Assembly (NCBI GenBank): GCA_037043455.1
Contig: JAWPHD010010215.1
Coordinates: 32,018-96,017, forward strand
Reading direction: 5' to 3'
Source of the DNA: Cyrtodaria siliqua
Taxonomy: Eukaryota > Mollusca > Bivalvia > Adapedonta > Hiatellidae
Length of the DNA: 64,000 nucleotides
Shown here piece by piece: positions 41,525 to 55,698 of this stretch (position 1 is the stretch's first letter; the number at the start of each line of letters is the position of its first letter). The notes beneath the pieces are model-generated. The model searched no databases. It was not told the DNA's origin and worked only from the letters and a program-made list of their open reading frames with translations. A program made the position numbers and the translations under genes.

Positions 41525-44500
41525 TGTGACATCTCTTAAATCGAACCATGATGTAGACTTTATATGACATCTCGTATACGAACCATGATGCATCCTTTTT
41601 ATGCCATCTCTTAAATCGAATCATGGCTCAGTTTGTATATGACATCTCTTGAATCGATCCATGATGCATCCTTTATATGACATCTCTTAAATCGAACTAT
41701 GGTGTAGCCTTTATATGACATCTCCTGAATCGAACTGTGATGAAGCTCTTCTTTTAAGGCTACGTATATGCCATCTCTTGAATGGCACCATGAAGTGGTC
41801 TGTACATGACATCGCTTGAATTGAGCCATGATATAGTTTGTCTCTTGAACGTTTGTGTACTAATTTAACATGGTTATATATCGGCATGTATGCCATCTCT
41901 TGAATCGAACCACGATGCAGTCTTTATATGACATCTCTTGAATCAAACAATGATGCAGTCTGTATATGAAATCTCTTGAATCGAACCATGATGCAGTCTT
42001 TACATGACATCTGTTGAATCGAACCATGATGCAGTCTTTACATGACATTTCTTGAATCAAACCATGATGAAGTCTGTATATGAAATCTCTTGAATCGAAC
42101 CATGATGCAGTCTTTACATGACATCTTTTGAATCGAACCATGATGCAGTCTTTACATGACATTTCTTGAATCAAACCATGATGGAGTCTGTATATGAAAT
42201 CTCTTGAATCGAACCATGATGCAGTCTTTATATGACATCTCTTGAAATGAACCATGATGCAGTATTTACATGACATCTGTTGAATCGAACTACAATGCAG
42301 TCTTTATATGACATCTCTTGAATCGAACCAACCATGATGCAGTCTTTATATGCCATCTCTTGAATCGACATCTTTTGAATCGAACAATGATGCAGTCTTT
42401 ATATGCCATCTCTTGAATAGAACAATGATGCAGTTTTAATATAAGACATCTCTTGAATCGAACCATGATGCCGTCTTTATATGATATCTCTTGAATCGAA
42501 CAATGATGCAGTCTTTATATGACATCTCTCGAATCGAAGTCTTTATATGACACCTCTTGAATCGAACCATGATGCCGTCTTTAGATGACATCTCTTGAAT
42601 AAAACAATGATGAGGTCTATGCATGACATCTCTCGAATTGCACCATGATGCAGTCTTTATATGACATCTATTAAATCGAATCATGATGCAGTCTTTAGAT
42701 GACATCTATTAAATCGAACCATGATGCAGTCTTTATATGACATCTATTGAATCGAACAATGATGCAGTCTTTATATACCATCTCTTGATGCAGTTTTTAG
42801 ATGACATCACTCGAATCGAACTAGGATGCAGTCTTTATATGCCATCTCTTGAAGAGAACAATGATGCGTTCTTTATATGACATCTCTTGAATCGAACCAT
42901 GATGCGTTCTTTATATGGAATCTCTTGAATCGAACCATGAAGCCGTCTTTATATGACATCTATTAAATCGAACCATGATGCAGTCTTTATATGACATCTA
43001 TTAAATCGAACCATGATGCAGTCTTTAGATGACATCTATTGAATCGAACAATGATGCAGTCTTTATATACCATCTCTTGATGCAGTCTTTAGATGACATC
43101 ACTCGAATCGAACTAGGATGCAGTCTTTATATGCCATCTCTTGAATAGAACAATGATGCAGTCTTTATATGACATCTCTTATATCGAACCATGATGCGGT
43201 CTTTATATGGAATCTCTTGAATCGAACCATGATGCCGTCTTTATATGACATCTCTTCAATTGAACAATGATGCAGTCTTTATATGACATCTTTTGAATCG
43301 AACATTGATGCAGTCTTTATATGCCATCTCTAGAATAGAACAATGATGCAGTTTTAATATGACATATTTTAAATCGAACCGTGATGCCGTCTTTATAGGA
43401 TATCTTTGAATCGAACAATGATGCAGTCTTTATATGACATCTCTCGAATCGAAGTTTTTATATGACATCTCTAGAATCGAACCTCGATGCAGTCTTTATA
43501 TGATATCTCTTGAATCGAACCATGACATCTATTGAATCGAACAATGATGCAGTCTTTATATACCATCTCTTGAAGAGAACAATGATGCGTTCTTTATATG
43601 ACATCTCTTGAATCGAACCATGATGCGTTCTTTATATGGAATCTCTTGAATCGAACCATGATGCCGTCTTTATATGACATCTATTAAATCGAACCGTGAT
43701 GCAGTCTTTATATGACATCTATTAAATCGAACCATGATGCAGTCTTTAGATGACATCTATTGAATCGAACAATGATGCAGTCTTTATATACCATCTCTTG
43801 ATGCAGTCTTTAGATGACATCACTCGAATCGAACTAGGATGCAGTCTTTATATGCCATCTCTTGAATAGAACAATGATGCAGTCTTTATATGACATCTCT
43901 TATATCGAACCATGATGCGGTCTTTATATGGAATCTCTTGAATCGAACCATGATGCCGTCTTTATATGACATCTCTTGAATCGAACAATGATGCAGTCTT
44001 TATATGACATCTTTTGAATCGAACATTGATGCAGTCTTTATATGCCATCTCTAGAATAGAACAATGATGCAGTTTTAATATGACATATTTTAAATCGAAC
44101 CGTGATGCCGTCTTTATAGGATATCTTTGAATCGAACAATGATGCAGTCTTTATATGACATCTCTCGAATCGAAGTTTTTATATGACATCTCTAGAATCG
44201 AACCTCGATGCAGTCTTTATATGATATCTCTTGAATCGAACCATGACATCTATTGAATCGAACAATGATGCAGTCTTTATATACCATCTCTTGAATCGAA
44301 CTATGATTCAGTCTTTAGATATCATCACTTGAATCGAACCAGGATGCAGTCTTTATATGCCATCTCTTGAATAGAACAATGATGCAGTCTTCATATGACA
44401 TCTCTCGAATCGAAGTCTTTATATGACATATCTAGAATCGAACCATGATGCCGTCTTTAGATGACATCTCTTGAATAAAACAATGATGAGGTCTATGCAT

Positions 44501-47500
44501 GACATCTCTCGAATTGCACCATGATGCAGTCGTTATATGACATCTGTTGAATCGAACAATGATGCAGTCTTTATATACCATCTCTTGATGCAGACTTTAT
44601 ATGGAATCTCTTGAATCGAACCATGATGCCGTCTTTATATGACATCTCTTGAATCGAACCATGATGCAGTCTTTTTATGACATCTATTGAATCGAACAAT
44701 GATGCAGTCTTTATATACCATCTCTTGATGCAGTCTTTAGATGACATCACTCGAATCGAACCAGGATGCAGTCTTTATCTGCCATCTCTTGAATCGAACC
44801 ATGATGCTGTCTTTATATGACATCTCTTGAATCGAACAATGATGCAGTCTTTATATGGAATCTCTTGAATCGAACCATGATGCCGTCTTTATATGACATC
44901 TCTTGAATCGAACAATGATGCAGTCTTTATCTGACATCTTTTGAATCAAACAATGATGCAATCTTTATATGCCATCTCTTGAATAGAACAATGATGCAGT
45001 TTTAATATGACATATTTTAAATCGAACCGTGATGCCGTCTTTATATGATATCTCTTGAATCGAACAATGATGCAGTCTTTATATGACATCACTCGAATCG
45101 AAGTCTTTATATGAGATCTCTAGAATCGAACCATGATGCAGTCTTTATATGACATCTCTAGAATCAAACCATGATGCAGTCTTTAGATGACATCTATTGA
45201 ATCGAACAATGAAGCAGTCTGTATATACCATCTCTTGAATCGAACTATGATGCAGTCTTTAGATGTCATAACTTGAATCGAACCAGGATGCAGTCTGTAT
45301 ATGCCATCTCTTGAATAGAACAATGATGCAGTCTTTATATGACATCTCTTGAATCGAACCATGATGCAGTCTTTATATGGAATCTCTTGAATCGAACCAT
45401 GATGCCGTTTTAATATGACATCGCTTGAATCTAACAATGATGCAATCTTTATATACCATCTCTTGAATCGAACAATGATGCAGTCTTTAGATGACATCAC
45501 TTGAATCGAACCAGCAGGATGCAATCTTTAAAAGGTATCTCTTGAATAGAACAATGATGCAGTCTTTATATGACATCTCTTTAATCGAACCATGATGCAG
45601 TCTTTATATGGAACCTCTTGAATCGAACAATGGTGCCGTCTTTATATGACATCTCTTGAATCGAACAATGATGCAGTCTTTATATGACATCTCTCGAATT
45701 GAACCATGATGCAGTCTTTATATGACATATATTAAATCGACCTATGACGCAGTCTTTATATGAAATCCCTCGAATCGAAGTCTTTATATGACATCTCTCC
45801 AATCGAACCATGATGCAGTCTTTATAAGACATCTCTTGAATCGCACCATGATATCGTCGTTATATGACATCTCTAGAATGGAACAATGATGCAGTCTTTA
45901 TATGACATCCCTTGAATCGAACCATGATGCAGTCTTTATATGACATCTCTTGAATGGAACAATGATGCAGTCTTTATATGACATCCCTTGAATCGAACAA
46001 TGATGCAGTCTTTATATGACATCCCTTGAATCGAACCATGATGCAGTCTTTATATGACATCTCTTGAATCGAACAATGATGCAGTCTATATATGACATAC
46101 CTTGAATCGAACAATGATGCAGTCTTTATATGACATCTCTTGAATCCAACCATGATGCCTTCTTTATATGACATCACTTGAATCGAACCATGATGCAGTC
46201 TTTTCATGACATCACTTGAATCGAACCATGATGCGGTCTTTATATGACATTACTTGAATCGAACCATGATGCAGTCTTTATATGACATCACTTGAATCGA
46301 ATCATGATGCAGTATTTTTATGACATCTCTTGAATCCAACCATGATGCCGTCTTTATATGACATCACTTGAATCGAACCATGATGCCGTCTTTTCATGAC
46401 ATCACTTGAATCGAACAATGATGCAGTCTTTATATGACATCACTTGAATAGGACAATGATGCAGTCTTTATATGACATCTCTTGAATAGAGCAATGATAT
46501 AGTCTTTATATGACATTTCTTGAATAGAACAATGATGCAGTCTTTATATGACATCTCTTGAATAGAACAATGATGCAGTCTTTATATGACATCTCTTGAA
46601 TAGAGCAATGATGCAGTCTTTATATGACATTTCTTGAATAGAACCATGATGCAGTCTTTATATGACATCTCTTGAATCCACCCATGATGCCGTCTTTATA
46701 TGACATCACTTGAATCGAACCATGATGCAGTCTTTTCATGACATCACTTGAATCGAACCATGATGCAGTCTTTATATGACATCACTTGAATCGAACCATG
46801 ATGCAGTCTTTATATGACATCACTTGAATCGAATCATGATGCAGTCTTTATATGACATCTCTTGAATCGAACCATGATGCAGTCTTTATATGGAACCTCT
46901 TGAATCGAACAATGGTGCCGTCTTTATATGACATCTCTTGAATCGAACAATGATGCAGTCTTTATATGACATCTCTCGAATTGAACCATGATGCAGTCTT
47001 TATATGACATATATTAAATCGACCTATGACGCAGTCTTTATATGAAATCCCTCGAATCGAAGTCTTTATATGACATCTCTCCAATCGAACCATGATGCAG
47101 TCTTTATAAGACATCTCTTGAATCGAACCATGATATCGTCGTTATATGACATCTCTTGAATGGAACAATGGTGCAGTCTTTATATGACATCCCTTGAATC
47201 GAACCATGATGCAGTCTTTATATGACATCTCTTGAATGGAACAATGATGCAGTCTTTATATGACATCCCTTGAATCGAACAATGATGCAGTCTTTATATG
47301 ACATCCCTTGAATCGAACCATGATGCAGTCTTTATATGACATCTCTTGAATCGAACAATGATGCAGTCTATATATGACATACCTTGAATCGAACAATGAT
47401 GCAATCTTTATATACCATCTCTTGAATCGAACAATGATGCAGTCTTTAGATGACATCACTTGAATCGAACCAGCAGGATGCAATCTTTAAAAGGTATCTC

Positions 47501-50036
47501 TTGAATAGAACAATGATGCAGTCTTTATATGACATCTCTTTAATCGAACCATGATGCAGTCTTTATATGGAACCTCTTGAATCGAACAATGGTGCCGTCT
47601 TTATATGACATCTCTTGAATCGAACAATGATGCAGTCTTTATATGACATCTCTCGAATTGAACCATGATGCAGTCTTTATATGACATATATTAAATCGAC
47701 CTATGACGCAGTCTTTATATGAAATCCCTCGAATCGAAGTCTTTATAAGACATCTCTTGAATCGAACCATGATATCGTCGTTATATGACATCTCTTGAAT
47801 GGAACAATGGTGCAGTCTTTATATGACATCCCTTGAATCGAACCATGATGCAGTCTTTATATGACATCTCTTGAATGGAACAATGATGCAGTCTTTATAT
47901 GACATCCCTTGAATCGAACAATGATGCAGTCTTTATATGACATCCCTTGAATCGAACCATGATGCAGTCTTTATATGACATCTCTTGAATCGAACAATGA
48001 TGCAGTCTATATATGACATACCTTGAATCGAACAATGATGCAGTCTTTATATGACATCTCTTGAATCCAACCATGATGCCTTCTTTATATGACATCACTT
48101 GAATCGAACCATGATGCAGTCTTTTCATGACATCACTTGAATCGAACCATGATGCGGTCTTTATATGACATCACTTGAATCGAACCATGATGCAGTCTTT
48201 ATATGACATCACTTGAATCGAATCATGATGCAGTATTTTTATGACATCTCTTGAATCCAACCATGATGCCGTCTTTATATGACATCACTTGAATCGAACC
48301 ATGATGCCGTCTTTTCATGACATCACTTGAATCGAACAATGATGCAGTCTTTATATGACATCACTTGAATAGGACAATGATGCAGTCTTTATATGACATC
48401 TCTTGAATAGAGCAATGATGCAGTCTTTATATGACATTTCTTGAATAGAACAATGATGCAGTCTTTATATGACATCTCTTGAATAGAACAATGATGCAGT
48501 CTTTATATGACATCTCTTGAATAGAGCAATGATGCAGTCTTTATATGACATTTCTTGAATAGAACCATGATGCAGTCTTTATATGACATCTCTTGAATCC
48601 ACCCATGATGCCGTCTTTATATGACATCACTTGAATCGAACCATGATGCAGTCTTTTCATGACATCACTTGAATCGAACCATGATGCAGTCTTTATATGA
48701 CATCACTTGAATCGAACCATGATGCAGTCTTTATATGACATCACTTGAATCGAATCATGATGCAGTATTTTTATGACATCTCTTGAATCGAACCATGATG
48801 CCGTCTTTATATGACATCACTTGAATCGAACCATGATGCAGTCTTTTCATGACATCACTTGAATCGAACCATGATGCAGTCTTTATATGACATCTCTTGA
48901 ATCCAACCATGATGCCGTCTTTATATGACATCACTTGAATCGAACCATGATGCAGTCTTTTCATGACATCAATTGAATCGAACAATGATGCAGTCTTTAT
49001 ATGACATCACTTGAATAGGACAATGATGCAGTCTTTATATGACATCTCTTGAATAGAGCAATGATGCAGTCTTTATATGACATTTCTTGAATCGAACCAT
49101 GATGCAGTCTTTATATGACACCTCTTGAATCGAACCATGATGCTGTCATTGCCATCTCTTGAATAGAGCAAGTGATGCAATAGTTTATATGACGATCTCG
49201 TCGAATTGAACCATGATGCAGTCTTTATATGACATCTATTAAATCGACCCATGATACAGTCTTTATATGAAATCTCTCGAATCGAAGTCTTTATATGACA
49301 TCTCTTCAATCGAACCATGATGCAGTCTTTATATGACATCTCTTGAATCGAACCATGATGCAGTCTTTATATGACATATCTCGAACTGAACCACGATGCA
49401 GTCTTTATGTGACATCTATTAAATCGACCCATGATGCAGTCTTTATAGGAAATCTCTCGAATCGAAGTCTTTATATGACATCTCTCGAATCGAACAATGA
49501 TGCAGTCTTTATATGACATCTATTGAATCGAACAATGATGCAGTCTTTATATGGCATATCGTGAATCGAACCATGATTCCGTCTTTATATGACATCTCTC
49601 GAATTGAACCATGATACAGTCTTTATCTGGCATCTCTTGAATCGAACCATGATGCAGTGTTTATATGAAATCTCTCGAATCTAACCATGATTCAATCTGT
49701 ATATGACATCTCTCGAATTTAACCATGATACAGTCTTTATATGGCATCTCTTGAATCGAACATGATGCAGTCTTTATATGAAATATCTCAAATCGAACCA
49801 TGATACAGTCTTTATATGACATCTCTTGAATCGAACCATGATGCAGGCTTTATATGACATCTCTTGAATCGAACAATGATGCAGGCTTTATATGGCATCT
49901 CTCGAATCGAACCATGATGCAGACTTTTTATGACATCTCTCGAATCGAAGTCTTTATATGGCATCTCTCGAATCGAACCATGATGAAGGTATGTACATGA
50001 CATTTTCGGAATCGAACCATGATGTAGTCATTTTCA
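41525..50036 (-). repeat. 38-bp satellite/minisatellite array, ~8.5 kb, ~220 units, with higher-order duplications
   Basis: Unit GATGCAGTCTTTATATGACA-TCTCTTGAATCGAACCAT, 38 bp, head to tail with many point variants and occasional shortened units. Divergence is greatest at the left edge (41525-41900) and right edge (49900-50036). Longer duplications are superimposed: markers at 42901 and 43622 lie 721 bp apart (about 19 units), and the rare text CCAGCAGGATGCAATC at 45511 recurs at 47470 (1,959 bp). Minus-strand open frames with the 38-residue period (HIKTASWFDSRDVIYRLHHG) exist because the unit has few stops; they are frequently broken and I do not consider them genes. Confidence 0.95.
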
Positions 50037-51184
50037 TGGCACGAACGATTAAGCAGTATTTACTACCTACACGTTTAATAAATAATCCAAATACCCGATA
50101 CACTTAAAATCTTTCTGCAATAACGCTATGTACAGATGGGCCTAAATCAACATTAATCACGGCTGAAAATCGTTAGAAACAAGCTTTAGAAACAGCGTTT
50201 TTAATGAAATGTAAATTACGGGTGGAATTACAAATGACTACGCACGCTTCGAGGATATGGCTGAACAAATAGGAACAAGCAGAGCGATTATAGAATGATT
50301 TACTCCAGGGGTTCAAATTAATGCAAATAACGATATGATAGCTTATTCAATAACTGTCATGTATTGGGTGAATGTGATGCTTGTGTGATTGAGACAATAT
50401 GGGATTGGAAAGGTGTCCATTTCAAACTTTCAGATTGTAGGCGATATGAAATACATGTGACCGTTGCTGCAGATGAAGTGAGAAAAGCTGTTGCATTTAA
50501 AATAATAATTTATGTTGGCCCTCCACATATACTGAAATCTTCAAAACAGTAATAGGCTATACGCGAAATGACATATGCAGCATTAGTGATACATATTTTT
50601 TGTTGAAAAAAATAATATCTAAGATGAATATCATTTCATTACAATGTGCACTGCTTTCAATGACATAAGAGCAGTTTTTTATTGAAAACATATTATAAAC
50701 ATCCGGGCTTTATACAATTCGGTGAATTGATAAAATCTGAAAATCAAAAAAGGACTAATACAAATACATTTGGCTAAATACATCAACAGATCATTTGAAA
50801 GAACAGTTTTATTAAACATTCCAGTTTCGGTTGATTCTATACTAGAATGTATATGTATTGTATAATCACTTTACAACATTTTGTAAAGCCTTTCCTTATT
50901 TATTTTTTATTTGTGTTTAATATTGTATATTTTTTATCCATAAATTGTATACAAATTGTAAAATAATTGTATTATACTATTTACTTAATATCATGCGCTG
51001 GGTAAAATTATGTTGACCAACGAGATACTGTGTACAAGTTGAATACAATTCTGTTCTGTTCTGTTATGCTGTGCTCATATTCTCCCCCCTCAAAACCACT
51101 CCGTGTGGTTCCCGGGCAGGGTCCTGCTTAGCCAGTCAGCGGGTTAAACCAGAACCCCACCACACATACTCCAATTTATTCCTG
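50037..51184. other. AT-rich flank, possible LINE tail
   Basis: No named gene. A 62-codon frame at 50364-50552 is unrecognised. Near 51020-51065 GTACAAGTTGAATACAATTC and TTCTGTTCTGTT resemble LINE 3' ends. 51095-51150 is relatively GC-rich (CCGTGTGGTTCCCGGGCAGG). Confidence 0.35.
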
Positions 51185-51470
51185 TTCATTTTTATAAGTT
51201 CTTGCCATTTTTAATCATCATCCATGTATTGTTTCAGGTGCTACTTGTGTTGTGGCAGAAAACATTGACCGTGAATCAGCGAAAAGTGGAGTGTTTAAAA
51301 CGGAATTTATTGCAAATCTGCAGTTCTGCACGTGAGAAGGTTCCAGGTCTGTTGTGCATATTTGTTTTATCTCGATGTAAATGGAGCGTGATCATGGAAT
51401 GTTCATTCCTGTTGAGGTCATATAACCTTTTAGTGTCGGTGCGCCGTAAAACATAAATAAGCTCAACACA
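51185..51470 (+). mobile_element. SINE family 2, copy 2 (diverged)
   Basis: AAGTGGAGTGTTTAAAACGG, TGCAAATCTGCAGTTCTGCA, GAGAAGGTTCCAGGTCTG, TTTTATCTCGATGTAAATGG, ATGTTCATTCCTGTTGAGGT, CATATAACCTTTTAGTGTCG and tail GGTGCGCCGTAAAACATAAA. Start uncertain. Confidence 0.7.
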
Positions 51471-52004
51471 ACTTCCCTCAAACCCAATTTAAGAACACAT
51501 TTATACAAATATATGTTATAGTTATATCATAAATATTTGCGTGTATAACGTTTTGAAACAACAGACCCCCTGCAACGCGTTGGTTCGCTCCCCCTGGCGG
51601 AGGCACATCTCATGCGAAACGTCATCCTTTATCTCATTTCACTCTAGGTTGCTGTCGCCATGATGCGTTATTTCCAATTTCATTCACATTCTGTAAACAA
51701 TAAATAAATAAAACAACACTGAGTACATTTCATTATAACTATCAGTGAACATCTAAATCATATATTGTCTCACAAATGTCCGCCAAAACTCCGCCAAAAT
51801 GGTTTCGATAAAGTAGTCTTCATTGTCTTAACGATATCAATTCCTTCTTATAGAGTAGAAAAGTCAGTTGGTATATAACAAAGTGACAGTAGACTAGTAC
51901 CGAATACAGTGTCCGGAAAATATGGATTATGTACAAACAAGAAAGAAAATGTCAACAAATATGCAGTCTATTGATACAATGTAAATCTAATGGTCAATAC
52001 CAAT
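51471..52004. other. No recognised feature
   Basis: No repeats or coding signal identified. GC rises slightly near 51570-51660. Confidence 0.35.
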
Positions 52005-52560
52005 TGACGTGGCCGACAATTGTCTGTCCGTAGACCACGCGCTTGCCTTAGTAACGGTCCCGAGACTGCACTTTGGCGGCAAAAAGGCCATTGATTAAGC
52101 ACATTTAGCCCGGACTGCGAAATATTGCGCTGTCAAATCACATTAGTCGGAATTAATTTTTCCGCGTCCCAAAGTGACAATGCCTAAAAGGATGATTTAT
52201 CTTCAATAGTAAACGCTGTGGCGGTGTTACTTGGGATTTTCAATGAATTTTGTCACTTTTTCAGATTTCTCGATGAAGCGGAAGAGTATAATTTCTCACA
52301 CATATCCTGGAATTATTGGGAACAGCAGAAATGGAAGCTGGGAAACTGAGTCACATACGGCAGTCTTTTATTTGAAGAAAGCGGCGGAGCGGATTTAATT
52401 CAGGAGCTTGTAGAAAGCTTTTTTGAGATTAAGATCGCCCGGGGTCGTCTAGATGAATGGTTATTGGACGGGAGGTCAAGGGTCATAGCCGTAATCATTA
52501 CTTTTCCAATTAAGGTAATGTCTAGAACGGCTCAGTATATCACATCACAAGACCTATTCT
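52005..52560. promoter_or_regulatory. Candidate cis-regulatory block (non-repetitive, CpG-containing, many transcription-factor-like sites)
   Basis: This block differs from its surroundings: higher complexity, retained CpGs, no repeat text. Visible sites include ATTGATTAAG (52090-52099), CTGTCAAATCA (52130-52140, TALE/MEIS-like), GGAATTAATTTTTCC (52149-52163), an AGGTCA-A-GGGTCA direct repeat with 1-bp spacing (52473-52485, DR1 type) and TAATCATTA (52492-52500). Open frames are short, so coding use is unlikely. Calling it an enhancer is inference from composition and motifs. Confidence 0.3.
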
Positions 52561-53264
52561 CTTCAATAGATGACGAGGGCTGAATAATAATTCTAGATGT
52601 TTATGGTCCAAAGAAGTCAGACTTCTCTCAGAAATGCTTACATACTGTTATGTATAGGCAATTAAGACAATGTGCAGAACTGCAAAACAACATCTTGGCG
52701 GACGTTTTTATGCCGATATTACTACTTTGAAAACCAAAGATATTAACATTTAGTAGTCCTTACATAACAGCTTAAACATATTTTTTTCTTTGCACTTATT
52801 AATGGTATTGGAGACGATCTGGAAGAGTGATTGCTGTCAATCGAAATGCAAATGAAAACCTTGTGTTGTTCTTCTGTTTCATATGAAATGTAAATATGCA
52901 TTAAAATAAGTCGCATGTTACCTCCGGTTTAATAATCGTTTATGAAGACGTTTGGGCGGTGGGTTTTGTTGCTGAATCATCAATAATAATTAAAATTGAA
53001 TTTATATTGCTAACAGTTGTGCATATAATTCAAATAAAGAGTACTTCTATTACAAAAAAAAATGCATAAGAGCCAGTAAGCATCATATCAATTAATATTA
53101 ATGCTTTATACAACAAAACTAGCCGAGTCGTCGTGTTTTCGTGACGAAACTATTTAACTAACAATCATGCAATCGGCCGTATCATGGCCTGAAGTTTAGT
53201 GCATATGTACATTGCATATGGAATTCAAAAACATTATCATAATGATGGTTTTATTCGTATTTGG
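52561..53264. other. No recognised feature
   Basis: AT-rich, apparently single-copy. Confidence 0.35.
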
Positions 53265-54310
53265 ACTGACACCCTTAGTTTTTACATATGTTGAAACCAT
53301 AATTTTGAATTTCTTAAAGCCAATGGTTCCATAATTATGAACAACATCTTACATATGTTGAAACCATAAGTTTTAAATTCTTACAGCCATTGATTCCATA
53401 ATTATAAACAACACCTTGCATATGTTGAAACCATAATTTTGACATTTTTACAGCCATTGATTCCATAATTATAAACAATATCATACATATGTTGATACCA
53501 CAAATTTGGAATTCTTTGAGTCATTGATTCCATAATTATAAACAACACCTTGCATATGTTGAAACCATAATTTTGAAATTTTTACAGGCATTGATTCCAT
53601 AATTATGAACAACATCTTACATATGTTGAAACCATAATTTTGAAATTCTTACAGCCATTGGTTTCATAATTATGAACAACATCTTACATATGTTAAAACC
53701 ATAATTTTGAAATTCTTACAGCCATTGGTTGCATAATTATGAACAACATCTTATATATGTTGAAACCATAATTTTGAAATTCCTACAGCTATTGATTCCA
53801 TTATTATGAACAACATCTTACATATGTTAAAACCATAATTTTGAAATTCTTACAGCCATTGATTCCATAATTATGAACAACACCTTGCATACGTTGAAAC
53901 CATAATTTTGAAATTCTTACAGCCATTGATTCCATAATTATAAACAACAACTTGCATATGTTGAAATCATAATTTTGAAATTCTTACAGCCATTGATTCC
54001 ATAATTATGAATAACATCTTACATATGTTGAAACCATAATTTTGAAATTCTTGCAGCTATTGATTCCATAATTATGACAACATCTTACATATGTTGAAAC
54101 CATAATTTTGAAATTCGTACAGCCATTGGTTCCATAATTATGAACAACACCTTGCATATGTTGAAACCATAATTTTGAAATTCTTACAGCCATTGATTCC
54201 ATAATTATAAACAACAACTTGCATATGTTGAAACCATAATTTTGAAATTCTTGCAGCCATTGATTCCATAATTATGAACAACATCTTACATAATTATGTT
54301 GTATTATAAC
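53265..54310 (+). repeat. 67-bp tandem array, ~15 units
   Basis: Unit text ACATATGTTGAAACCATAAT, TTTGAAATTCTTACAGCCAT, TGATTCCATAATTATGAACA, ACATCTT. Variation is mostly single bases. Degenerate related words continue to about 54560 (GTTTTGGTTTCATAATTAAG, GATGATATCATAATTTTAT). Confidence 0.95.
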
Positions 54311-54560
54311 CGTGAACCTAAATACATAATTATATTGATTTTTGAACGGTGAACAGCTTACTTCCGTTGTCATCATTACTGTGAACTTCTAACATGTTTT
54401 GGTTTCATAATTAAGCATGATCTTAAATACGTTGACATCATCTTGAACATCTTACACCCGATGATATCATAATTTTATATCATCTTCCATGGATAACATA
54501 ATGTTTAACATATGACATTTGTTTGTTGATATCATAATTATAAAACATATTACATTTGTT

Positions 54561-55421
54561 GGTCATAATTCTACAGCGTCTACCAGTGTGCATGTCAAAA
54601 AATGGATGACTAGAGTGTAGTTGTTTTCCCCCAGTTGAAAATAGACACACAGCGTAGTGTTTTACCCCTCTGCGACAGAAAAGCACACCACCGCCGTGAA
54701 AAAAACCAAACAAATATCGGATATGTCTTCATTGATTATATGGTAAATTTGAAGGTGTTGCAGGACATTTTTGGTTTGTCTAGCCAATATTATATGAGCG
54801 TGAAAATGAAAATCACGCTTAACTCGAACTATCGCCCACGTGACTTTTTGGTCGAGTTCACGAAAAAAGATCACTGGTAAGCTGGTACGATGGCGATGCT
54901 ACGCTGGTTATCGCTATCGTACCATCGCCGCCGTACGATCGTTTCATGACGCATCGAAACACATCCTTGAATCGAGCGCTTTGTTACGGTGTTCTGTTCT
55001 CTTGCCGCGAAAGGTAGTTCGTTTCATCCAGTACCTCTTGAGATTAGCCCTCCAAAAATGTACAGGGTTCTACGTTTTCCTTCATTTTGAAGACCTTGGG
55101 AGGGCTAATCCCAGAAAGCAATAGATAAAATAAACCGAAACAATGTGTACATGAGCCGTTAAAGAACCATTCAAAATAATATATTATAGAGAATACATGT
55201 TTATTGATTTTCATCTATACATGAGAACACATTAGATGAGCTCATATTCATGACAACCAATCAAACCCCATGACAACCCACGATACTATTGCTATTTTGC
55301 ACAGTCAGATACTTTTTGCGAAATAACATACAGGGTTTAAGGTTTCACTGCAAAAAAATGTTGTTAAGCGCAGATAAAATTATTTGAGTCGCCCCCTTGC
55401 AGTCTTAGGTGTAAACAATTG
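54561..55421. other. Unassigned; small inverted repeats
   Basis: An 81-codon frame at 54635-54880 has no recognised family. GGTACGATGGCGATGCTACG (54886) faces CGTACCATCGCC (54919-54930). ATTAGCCCTCC (55042) and GGAGGGCTAAT (55098) form an 11-bp inverted pair ~45 bp apart. Confidence 0.4.
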
Positions 55422-55698
55422 TGTAACGACCCTTTCTAGAATGTTCTACGTCAGCTGACTCGTAGAATCATCCAGACCTCTCAGCTTGAGTGTGTCTGCA
55501 TGATATAGACTAAGAATCATTCTGATCTGCTTGCTACCGACGCCATTACTGTATTGAAGATTACAAGAAGTTTTTACAGAAAGAAATTACATATAGTTAG
55601 GTTATATGTTCGTAATGTGTTTATTCGTCATTTAAATTGAATAAATGACATTTTCAGATAGCTATATCTTGTGTTTTATTTAACAGTAGTTGTCAACA
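55422..55698 (+). mobile_element. Possible solo LTR
   Basis: Begins TGTAACGACCC and ends TTGTCAACA, with GATCTGCTTGCTACCGACGC in the middle and ATTGAATAAATGACATTTTC (polyadenylation-like AATAAA) before the end. TGTAACGACC... starts are common among Ty3-type LTRs. No clear target duplication and no internal region, so only a suggestion. Confidence 0.3.

Noticed and set aside
41860..50003. Several minus-strand open frames with a 38-residue repeat such as HIKTASWFDSRDVIYRLHHG
   Set aside because: Explained by the 38-bp satellite; frames are short, frequently broken and differ between duplicated segments.
50364..50552. 62-codon open frame as a host gene or exon
   Set aside because: No recognised motif, and its length is expected by chance.
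53265..54310. CRISPR-like regularly repeated array
   Set aside because: Units are contiguous 67-bp tandem copies with no unique spacers, in clearly eukaryotic DNA.
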